In this document: in pieces, positions 1-11,120 of the stretch
Layout of the letters: every line of letters starts with the position of its first letter
Numbering within the stretch: the stretch's first letter is position 1
NCBI RefSeq assembly: GCF_003672135.1
Contig: NC_039508.1
Coordinates: 16,255,945 to 16,319,944, forward strand
Direction of reading: 5' to 3'
DNA: 64,000 nucleotides
Source of the DNA: Ooceraea biroi
Taxonomy: Eukaryota > Arthropoda > Insecta > Hymenoptera > Formicidae
Made by a program: the position numbers and the translations under genes
Notes under the pieces: model-generated
What the model was told of the DNA's origin: nothing
The model's input: the letters and a program-made list of their open reading frames with translations, nothing else
Database searches by the model: none

Positions 1-3000
1 CGAGACTTTAATAATCATAAGAAGTTCCAACTTTTGAACCACCGAAAATCTGAAAGTTTAAAGTTGGAATTGTATATGATTTGAAATTTCTCAAAATTTA
101 AGAATCTTATACATCAGACATGCAGATAAAAAATTCAACAATATACAAATTTTGCTGGAATCTTGTGAAAACGGGCGCACATTTTAAAATATAGATCACT
201 AGAGTAATGAAGTTTCCTGGCACTAAAAAGAGATTAAGTCGCACGTAAACGAAAGTGAAGTTGAATGCATGGATTATAGCGTTCACGAGACTGTACGGTT
301 TATAGAAAGTCGGCACAAAAAAGTATTATTTTCAATTACAGATTTACACAGAAGATTAATTTACTATATATATAATGTAGGTTGTTTCATATAAATTCAA
401 ATGTACCATATACTTCGAAAGAAAATATAAAAGGATATAAGAATCTATATATACATAATGAAATATTTGTTGAAATTCACATGCATCACTTCTCGCTTGG
501 ATATAATAATTGTTTATAATATATAATTAATACTTGTAATATTGTTTTCCTTCTCAAATAAGCGTCCCATGCATTTGGACTTCGTGTTTTATGCCTTATA
601 TAAAATATTTTATAGCAGCTTCGCGCCGTACAACTTTCAAATAGCCGTACAGCATTACCTTGCATGACACTTGCATGATCCTCTCGTTATTATTCTTGCG
701 TGTACACGAGTATTGCACTTCCACGGTCACTGATCGAAAGCGGACAGCGTCTATTCTGATATCCTCTGAATCTTATCAAATACTTGCTACCAAATTGCAT
801 GAGGTATTGATAAAATTTCAAAAATTCGTTCCATTTTCATACAAATCCAAAAAGCGTTCCGCTGTTCCTTTCCACCTGTGGCTCGTCCGAAACGATACAA
901 TAATACAACAATTACTTAACATTACATTTACATTATACAACATCAACAAAAATACAAGACACTTATAACAACCGTGACTATTATAATAACCCACGATACC
1001 TTCCGCCCCGAATGCAACGCAAAGCTGAGGAGAAGCAAAGCACAACGTGGGCCTTCAGCTTCGATCGTGCCGCGACTAACGAGACTGTTGCTTCTAATAA
1101 ACATTAATCACACTCTGTTGATTTGAAATTATTCAGCTTTGAAAGCTGAATTAAGCTTAGCGTCATTTTATCATTTAAATAAATTTTAACTATTTAGTAG
1201 GGAAAATTGTTGAATTATCAACTCGCAATGTTCGTGTCTAATTCGTTGGCATACATCTGTGATCTCCATCGAAAGTATTACGCAAAATTTTATAGATATA
1301 TGTATAATTTCCGCAGCTGAAAGAAAATATTTGCACCAAACTTTGCTTGCAAAAGCAAAATAAAATTTTACTTACTATTTGAATGCTTGCTTAGAATATA
1401 AAATATACAAAAGGGACATCAGAGTAAATTATTATAATCTACATTTTTTATTAGAATGCAGGCCATGATTTTTTGATAAAAAATATCGTGTCGCGAGAGG
1501 TTTACTGATGTGCTGATGGTATGGAGTCACCGATGTACTTGTCCCTTGAATTCGATCATTGCACCGGGATGATGTAACGTTTACTTTGCTGAATATGATC
1601 GCGACTGGCACGAGCAAGCTGAACGCGCATGTCCTCACAGAGAGGCTTTCCAAGCGGAGCCTCTTGCCAAACAAGCTTCGGTGCTTGCTTGATGGCGAGC
1701 AGGCCGACGTTTCTCTTGGCAAGCCATGCGGCTCGTGTCGCGTCATTTGTTCATTGTCGCACGCGCGGCTGCGAGGCTATCCATTTTCTGTTTCTACCGC
1801 GATTTATGCCGTTCTCATTCGCTCGCGCATCTCGTTTCCTCCCCTATTTCTTTCTTCCCTTCCGCTATTTCATCCAGCATCCTTCGACTCCTCCGATCTA
1901 ACGCGCGACGCTCTTATGCTCAAGCTTAAGCGCTCGTCGTGCGATCGAGGAAAGTGCTCAGGTTGAACTGATTGCTTGATCATGTATTAGTGTGATTATG
2001 TAATTTAACCGATACTCACTATCTTTTCAAATAAGAATAGCTTTTCTTAAAATTGGATTAAGAGATTAGAGAATATTCAACATTCAGTAGATTATATTTT
2101 GCAATTACAAATATTATATCGCAATAATTTAAAAAAATGTTCTTTTATGATAAAAATGTCAGTCATCCATGTGTTGGTGTAAAATTAAAGATTATAGGAT
2201 TATTGTTAACTGTAGCTATTTAGCTCAGTTATTTCTTTTTTAATTATAATCCTGAAGTAAAACGCATTTACCTTGTTAAAGACAATTTAAAGACAATTTA
2301 ACTAGCAATTCTATTTGACTAACGTGTCAAAGAACTAATAAAACGAGCACATTTTCTCATTCCACGCCTGAGTCGCAACGGATGGAATGTGGATTTCGAA
2401 TATCCTCGCTTGCTGATAATAATCAAAACCTGGCCTCGCAGCTGAAAAGTATCCACGTATAGCTATTAAATCAGCCTATCTGCGGATTATTTAGTGTAGC
2501 AAACCGTCGATGCAAAGATGAGCATAGATATAAGAAGAAATATTACTAATTCTTTAACTCTCTCTTCTGTAACTTAATATTTTAATTTTATGTAACAGAA
2601 TATCTTTGTTTTGTATGAGACGATTGAAGGGATGTAGTAAATGAAAAAGTGAAATTGAGAGATCACGGTTAAAGGGTTAACTATTTTAGAATAGTATATC
2701 CTACCGCGTACGTATATGGTATTTCTGTACCATACATATGTGCTATATTGCATAGTTAGTGTATATAAGATAATTGAGAGATAAGCGGAACTATCATTTT
2801 ATTATGGATATTATAATATGTATCGCAAAGGCATGTGTTAATCTTACATATAAATTTAAGGCGATAAACTCTAAATTTTTATGTCGCTTGCGTTGATGAG
2901 AATGTAAAAAACTACAAATTACTCTCGTTCTCAAACCGTTAATAATTAGCTGCCATGAATAAAAACTATCGCAACCTGTGGTACGTGAGAAAAAGAATTC

Positions 3001-4140
3001 CTGCTCAAATGTAAATGTATTAATTCTCTTACTTCGATTATTACGGCATACTTTGTCGCAAATTTGTAAATAGGTTCTGAAAAAAATGGTAATCGCAAAT
3101 ATTTTTAAGTTATATGATAAACTAAACAAAAGGTAGCTATATTCCACGATCCTGCGTAAGTGTTACTCAATAATTCTTGAATGAGATAATGCCCTTAATA
3201 CCTTAATGCTCAATTTTGTATTTTTCAATGATTTTTATAGCGCTATATTGGTGAATGTCAAAATCTAGATTGATCAATCTTAAGAGAATAATTTCAAAAT
3301 AATAAGAAAAGTAAATCGCGACCCCAATAACAATACTTATTTTATAACATGTTTTAATGATAGAACATCAAAATAAACTAATTAGAATATTAATTAATCA
3401 ATAGGTTAATGATCAAATTCTTCAATATATAAATTTGAAATTTGCTTGATTACCAAGTACATATTGCACTGCGTCAAATCCATGATATATTCATGTCATC
3501 TATTTTACATAGGATCACGTATAAATGTATTTGAGGATTTTACGAAATTTGCTATTTATTGCTAAAGAACTAACAGATATAAATGAAACGTATATTTATT
3601 ATTTCAAATACTTCACTATTGTCATACTTTTGTCAAATATTAATAAAGAATAATTCAAGTTGAAGCACGATAAATAAAAGTTATAAAGGGGAAACGATAA
3701 AATGAAATTTTCTGATTTGTATATGTAAAAATAATAAATAAATGTTACGAAAATATTTTGTGAGTCTATTGCGTAAAACATATGCTTGCCAGTATAAAAG
3801 TATTCTCGTGCGGAAATTCTGTATACTTATATAGGAATAACAGTAATATTTACAAGTATTCTTAATATATTTCGTAGATTTTAAAAGTGGATGCGGAGAT
3901 GACAATTAATACACCATCAAATATTTTGTCATGTTGTGCATCTATTTGATTTCATACGTTTGTTACAAATATTGCACTCTATGCTTTTATTTTGACACGA
4001 TCACCATAGTCCTTCTAATACAATACAAATAACGAAAACATAACGTCGAAAGTGAAGAAATTGTTAACTCAATTGGCAATATGTTTTTTTAGGACATTCA
4101 TTTAACATTAATACCTTATCTTCCATAAACGCGTTATTAT
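1..4140. other. AT-rich spacer downstream of Hdc, with one GC-rich island
   Basis: Mostly AT-rich with no convincing gene. A GC-rich island at about 1,550-1,960 gives overlapping ORFs on both strands (plus 1559-1966, minus 1432-1746) with no recognisable domain. It could be a promoter or an exon of an unseen neighbour, but nothing decides this. Confidence 0.4.
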
Positions 4141-4293
4141 TTTATTAAATATAATATGTTTAATTATATCTCTAAAGTAATTACTAACTTTCTTTCTTAT
4201 TCAAAAATATGTCGCGTGTTATTCAAAGAATTTCTAGAGCACGTCTTAAAATCTTAAGGATATCGAAAAGAATATCGAAATATAATGTTATTT

Positions 4294-4299
4294 TTTATT
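4294..4299 (-). terminator. Candidate Hdc polyadenylation signal
   Basis: The minus strand reads AATAAA about 135 nt past the Hdc stop. A second AATAAA lies at 4146-4141. Either would place the Hdc 3'UTR antisense to the candidate plus-strand exon at 4325-4418. Confidence 0.4.
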
Positions 4300-4324
4300 C
4301 TAACAAAATCTCCCAAAATTTCAG

Positions 4325-4418
4325 GCAAAAAGAACTCGGAATTGTCAAAGATCGTGAACGCGCAAGGATGGTCTCGACTGCAAGAGAGTACAATCGTCAA
4401 CGTATGAAGAATATGTAA
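4325..4418 (+). CDS. Candidate terminal exon of an unidentified plus-strand gene
   Basis: After the acceptor AAAATTTCAG (ending 4324) an open frame runs 31 codons to TAA at 4418. It is highly charged and ends MVSTAREYNRQRMKNM; the start reads QKELGIVKDRERAR. The balanced codon use contrasts with the AT-rich sequence just before the acceptor. The frame also stays open upstream to an ATG at 4209, so a single-exon 69-residue ORF is the alternative. I do not recognise the protein and found no convincing upstream exon. It lies tail to tail with Hdc, whose stop codon starts 14 bp away. Confidence 0.3.
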
Positions 4419-4432
4419 TACATCTGGACTAA

Positions 4433-4767
4433 TTACTGGAGTTTACTGTAGTGACCACACTTTCTGCAGAGCTCTCCTTTGTCATCGTTCTCCTCGCTTT
4501 CCGTTCCCGTCACCGATTTTTCCCTTAAAACTCGAACAAGTTCGAGATCGCCGGTACAGGACCGATGACCAATAGCAGCTATGGTCTCGCTTCTGGGAAA
4601 ACCTACGTCCGCCGAGGCAATGGTTACCGTATTATCGCTGGTGCCTTCAACGTCGAGATTGACGATGGAGCCGTTTACTACTGCGTAACTTGAACCGGTC
4701 TTCGGGAGTGATCCTTTTCTCTTGATCGTTTCGGAGCCACCGGAATTTTTATGGACAAGTGATTTGT
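4433..4767 (-). CDS. Hdc: Hdc terminal coding exon 16
   Basis: 335 nt from acceptor ATTATCAG to the TAA at 4433-4435. It encodes DKSLVHKNSGGSETIKRKG through the C-terminus CRKCGHYSKLQ. Entry phase matches exon 15. The preceding intron is only 76 nt. The tail ends in a short Cys/His cluster (CRKCGH). Confidence 0.92.
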
Positions 4768-7700
4768 CTGATAATATACACATAGCATGAGCATCCAGTT
4801 TTGTCATTTAAAGTAATAAATGTACAATGATAAATTGACGCACCGTCAGCAGGTTCGTCCGTTTTATCGATGTCGGACATTGATTCGCTCATCCCGGCGT
4901 AATCTTCATCCTCCTTCATTAATGGCAATTCGGAAGGCTCCGAAAGTGGACGGCTGCAAACGTACCCCTAAGAGATAGAATATTTTTGCGTTATTAAGTA
5001 TTATATTATGTTTTATATATAAAAGAAAATACTAGAAAAATTAAACGATTAATAAAGCATACTTGAACAAGATCCATACGAGAATCCAAGGAAAATTGTT
5101 TGCCCGACATCAGTATTCCACGGATGCGACGTCGCATAGCTGAAAATCGCGAGACGTATCGGTTTATCAATGTACAAATATTAATTTTACGATAACAAAA
5201 GTATTTTCTAGATTAAAAAAGGATTTAAGAGTAGTTTTTGAATAATTCTGTTTAGTTGAAATACATCCAGAGAATTTATTGACATATAATTAACGTATTT
5301 CTTTGATTAATAATATAAATTCTTATATTTAGAATCAAGTAACGTATATATATTCAAGTATTTACCTGGACTATCTCTCGGTTCAAGATGGATTTTCCCG
5401 AAAGTTTTCATGCATTCTTCAAATACGTCAGCTGTGTCGTATATGGCGGCAAAGCTACCGTTCACAATTTTTGGTGACATTGGAGAATTGGCCAGTAGCA
5501 AACTTGATCCGAAATTTTCATTCTTCTGCCGTGTAGCTGCAGAAATCAGAAAATATAAAATTAATATCATACTCGCCATAGTGATATACACTACTCAACA
5601 AATTAAAGAATTACTTTCATTGTGAACGCACACACGAGATATAAGTCCGACTGTCCACTCTTTGGTACATTTTAGATAATGCCAATACTAGCGGCAAAAT
5701 ACAGATTGTTAAAAAACAGACTTGAAAATTCTCTATTCACACTTCAAATCATTATAATCTTAGTAACAAAAAAATCGCTGCGTTATTGTTAAAAACGCAT
5801 TTTAAAGAGGAAATATTAAATTTTACGATGCAATCAGAACTATTTGGTCAGAAAATTTTCTCCTCTTTGCACATGCTATCATATTTGAAATTTATTCTTC
5901 AATTTTACAAAGTTCAAGTTAAGTTAAAGTAACAAGTAGTGAAATCTTTGTAGAGAAACGTGCGTTGAATCATTGAAAACTTAAGGCTTTAAGCTTAAAC
6001 TGCTTTTTTAACTATCTCTCTACGTCCATTTTTCACAAAGATACACGTGAGTTTGAATTTGATTTTTTTTTGCGCTGATTTTAAGTGATCCTTTAATTTT
6101 GTTGAGGAGTTTATTATAGATTAATTAATAAAAAAATAACTTATATTTTAAATTCCATTAAACAATTAGTTGCAACTTATCTTTGGATAGTGTATTGTGT
6201 TACCTGGGAAAATATGTGTTTGTAGTAATAAATAAATAAAAATATATATCATAATGAAATATAATAAAATCATTATAATAAAATCACAATATAATAAAAT
6301 CATTACAATAATAATATTTTATCACAGTTACAAATAATTCAATAAAAATAATAAAACGTACACTTAAAACTGTATAATCAAATTTACGATACAAATAATC
6401 TTATCGTAAAATAAAATCTAACGAAAAGAATAATTAATGCATCTTGCTATCAAAGTTCATAGAAAGTGTAAAAAAGTAAATTCTTTTGTTGAATAATATC
6501 AAATCTCTTAGGGCTGGTTGAATCTCGACAATATGTGTATTTGTAGTAATAAATAAATAAAAATATATGTCATAATGAAATACATAAAATTATTATAATA
6601 AAATCACAATAAAATCATTACAATAATAATATTTTATCACTGTTACAAATAATTTAATAAAAATAATAAAACGTACACTTAAAAATGTATAATCAAATTT
6701 AAGATATAAATAATCTTATCATAAAATAAAGTCTAACGAAACGAATAATTAATGCATCTTGCTATCAAAGTTCATAGAAAATGTAAAAAAGTAAATTCTT
6801 TTGTTATATAATGTCAAATCTCTTGGGGTTGTTTGAATCCCGGTTCTACCCCGTTACTACCTGCAAGAGGAACTTTAGCTCGTATAGTAGGTGATCCGGA
6901 ACTATCACTCAAAATCTCATTCGCTGTATTTCGTATTTCCGCCCAATCCCTTACAATATCTTCATTCGTCGTGCTGTAAGAACCACATTTCATTTGAGAG
7001 ACTTAAATCGTAAGTAAGCTAAAGATAATTTCATTACAAAACAAAACCAAAAATCTATATATTCTATATTAAGTATATGTATATAATATGTAGCAGTGAT
7101 ACCGAAAGGCGAATATAAGTAACGTACTGTGTCGAGGTAACTGTAAATCTGATGACATATTTTCCGTGCAATGCGGCTGGCACGCAGTGCAATCGACCCC
7201 GCGAATTAAGTTTCTTCAATAGACGCTCCGTTAAGGTGTTCTCACCACGAAGACGAAGGACGACCATGCCGAGATGCCGTGCAGCAGGAATTTCGAAACG
7301 AGCGTCGGCCAAAACTAAAGCTTCAAATTTTTGTGCCAGTCTCACGCCCTATAAAAATGTATGTCCCAAATTTACATATTACAATTATGCTTTACATGCT
7401 CGTGTAAAAAACATAAAATAATTATAATTAGCTTAATTTATTTTAGATATTTTATCAAATATAAATTTTTTAATGATTTAGAGTTTTATCTTTCTACGTT
7501 GTTTACCTCTCGTATGTGTTTCTGCAAGCCAGTAATCCCGTAATTCCTGATAACGAACCATAGTTTTAGCGCCCTAAATCTTTTGGATAAAGGAATTTGC
7601 CAGTGCTAAAATTGATATTGAAATAAAGTATAAGTATTATTAAATATATAAAACTAAATCTTCAATTGATGTTAGCGTTTTTACTCCAGATAAATATTTC

Positions 7701-10700
7701 TTCACTTATTTTATTAGACATTTATTTATTATATATCATTATTATAACACATATTTGTTACTTACCATATAATCAATCGCAAGTCCTGTAAAAATAAATA
7801 TCTTTTTATTGATAAATATAATTCATATAAACACTGCATACTAATTCTGTAATAGCAAAATCTTACAAATGACATCACTTTTCTAACGACTAATTACGAA
7901 GATCTGGTAAATAATAAAATTACCTGAATTTTCATGCTTCAGATACAGTGGATCCACATTAAAAGTTCTGTGCAGCGCTTGGCTGTTCTTCACCCTGAAA
8001 CAAGCACACATTGAAGAAAAGAAAAAATTAATATGTAATCTCTTCTTTGACAATTATATTTATATACATTTTATTCTCCTTTATTTATAATAAACACAGA
8101 ATGGCCTTTTAATTCGCAGTGCACTTTCTTTATATTTCCTAGCGTATTATTATAGTATTATATCCAATCATTTCGCACACATCATCACGGAAACATGAAT
8201 AATTTTGTTAAAAAATGCACTATTTACTTTTGACTGTTACCAATATTATTGATTTTTAATTTGTATTTCCGCAGATGCTTTCATGAAACGTCTCGCAGTT
8301 ATTCGTAATTTTATTCTGCCAATTTAATTATGGCCGCAATTGTAATAAAATACACTTTGCACGATTCTGTCGCGATTTAATAAATAAATCTGCATAAATA
8401 AAGGAGAATACACTTTCAATAAATACATTGAGACGTAAAATGGTGAAGAATACTATGAAAAAAATCACGTTATTCCGTGCTATCGACTTTAAACGCAATT
8501 CAAATAATATTCCGAAAGATTATGAACTGAGTTCGATCGTTGGTACGGTCTTTAACGGAAATTGCGAAGGAACGGAAAAAGAGATAATCGTGCATCCGCG
8601 CACTAATAAAACTCAACTAATAAAATGAAAATCGTGGAATCAGTAGTCTCGCAGTAATCTCGCAAGAGGCGTGTAACTCACTTTCCCGAAAATAAATTTC
8701 ACATAATAAATTGCTAAGTTTTGTAAAAGTGACATGTTTAATTATAACTCATAAATAGGGCGATTTTATAGTTAAACTACTCGTACCACATGGCTGTGCA
8801 ATCGAAATGAACCATGAGCCACTTGCTGGGATTAAAGGCGATGGAATCGGTGAGCTCTATTCCTTGAAGCCAACCGCGAAATTCGGGACACACGAAAGCG
8901 CTACCTGCATAGGCCGCGTCGACGTGCAACCATAAACCATTTTTCTGACCTAAAATTTCATGAATATTTATTATATTTATAACGTTTTAGAACAAGAACA
9001 TAAATTGGTGTTAAACATGGAAATTTCTTTGACAAAATCAGATTCGATATAAATCTTAATAATACATGTAACGTTAAGTATGTCTTTTTTTCAAATAAAC
9101 TGAACACTTACATATCGGTCCAATTTCTTTCAGATTATCGAAAGTACATGCACCAGTAGTGCCCAAGGTTGCGCATACCTGTACAGATAACGGATTACTT
9201 TATATGGAACTGTATATTTTAAATGTTAAGATAGATATAATCTATCTATTAAAAAAAACATTAGATGATTTTCTTTTGTTGTTCGCACCTTTTATACGAA
9301 AGTATAAATGCATATTAGCGTTTTCTGTTGGTTTGTATGTTTCTTTAAGTTGGCAACACTTTTTTCCTGGTTTGAATAAGGTCAATACGTAACAGTTTAT
9401 GTTGTGTTCAGTTGTAGTTGCGGCACGTTAATTGTTTGAGAGATAAAGATTATCAAAACTGACGTTTCGTGTTTGATTCACTTGGCCTCGTAAAACCCAA
9501 TTATTAAATATAATGACTTTTGTAAACCCCTAAACCTCAATGCATTTTGAAACTAACGCTAAGAAACAGCTTATAGTAAAAAATGGAGAGATTTTATTTT
9601 TATCTAGAAACATAATACACACAACTATGTATGTATAAAACATATTAATATTTATTGTATTAATGTTTAATGTATATTGTTTAATGTATATTGTATTAAT
9701 GTTATATGATACATAATATATTAACGTTATATTTGACATAATCTTTACAATCTGCTTATACGAGCTGACTCCTACGTTCATTAATTTTAAGCGCATTGCT
9801 ACATTGTTCCTTTGTTCCTTTCTAAAATAAAATTTAGACGAAAACAGTTACACTACGAATTGCTAACAAGTATTCAAGAAATAATTGAAGATAAGTCTGG
9901 CAGAAATATTATTGCAGCAAAAGACATCTCGATTATAATAATTATCCTATTTTTTGTAAACAAACTGGCAAGACTAAATCGGACTACAATGTTCCTGTGG
10001 GACTAACTAGCGCGATATTGCAATCCGGCTTGGCTCCTCTTATCTGCTTGCAGAAAATACGCATATAATTGGCAGACTGTCCGGTCTACGCATTTTGCAC
10101 TGCTAGCTTACAGTTTGCGGTGCAACGTTAGTAACTACGTATGGGTTTTAGTCGTTTGTACTCTTATTGAATCTATTATTGCATTTCTTATGACCGGTAT
10201 TATTAAAAAATTTAATAAGAGAATTATATACTACAAAAGATATACTCTAATAACGGTTAAAAATAAAGATGCAAAAAATATATGATTTTTACAATAAGAT
10301 AAGAAAATATATATGGTAATTATTAAAATTTTTATACATATTTTTAAAAAATTAGAATATATATAAAAATTTTAATAATCTAAAAACCACACAGATTAAA
10401 TATTTTTTTGCAAGATATAGATTCAGATACAAATACGAGTTGTGAAATACATCAAAATGTCTACATTATATTTAGGAAAAATAAATATGAGTTTAACAAA
10501 ACTTACGAAGAAAGGAAGCAGGCCTTCGGCTCGGTCGCGTGTTAATGCTTCGAGTAAAGCATCGCCTCTCATGCTTAATTCATTGTCGGATTCGATATAT
10601 CGCATTCGTACTAGTCCTATAAGGCCAGCTTTTTCCACACTTGAATGTGCCTGTCAAGCAAATAACACGTATAACAAAACAATCTAAAAAAACATTTTAA

Positions 10701-11085
10701 AATTTGATATATTCAAGATAAAATAATAATAAATCAATGCATAATATGCATACTTGTTTTTTGTTATATTACACGATAAGCCAAACACCCTTCTAATTAC
10801 TTTCGTACCCATTCAAAACACGCAACAAAGCTTTTTAATATTCAAGGAAACTTACTCCAACGTGTATAATAATCCAACGCGCATCTTCAATGTGCCTAAG
10901 TGCACATTAAAAAATGTCTTAAAGAAATGTCTTGAGATAATCATTTATTATGTTCGCAATATTTACTATTTTCTCATTTTTATCAACATTTATTATTTCT
11001 CCTCGCTACTTTCACGCGATTGCTCCCAATCGTCCTATAGTTTTAAATAAAGTGTCACGAGGATTTATGTTCTTACTTAGTCTTC

Positions 11086-11120
<35 letters not shown>

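Noticed and set aside
6195..6215. Minus-strand TTTCCCAG|GTAACA, ratchet-like, in Hdc intron 12
   Set aside because: The donor half is weak and the intron is only 1.3 kb, where recursive splicing is not expected.
8428..8628. Plus ORF of 66 codons
   Set aside because: Lies wholly inside Hdc intron 7 on the opposite strand, AT-rich, with no domain.
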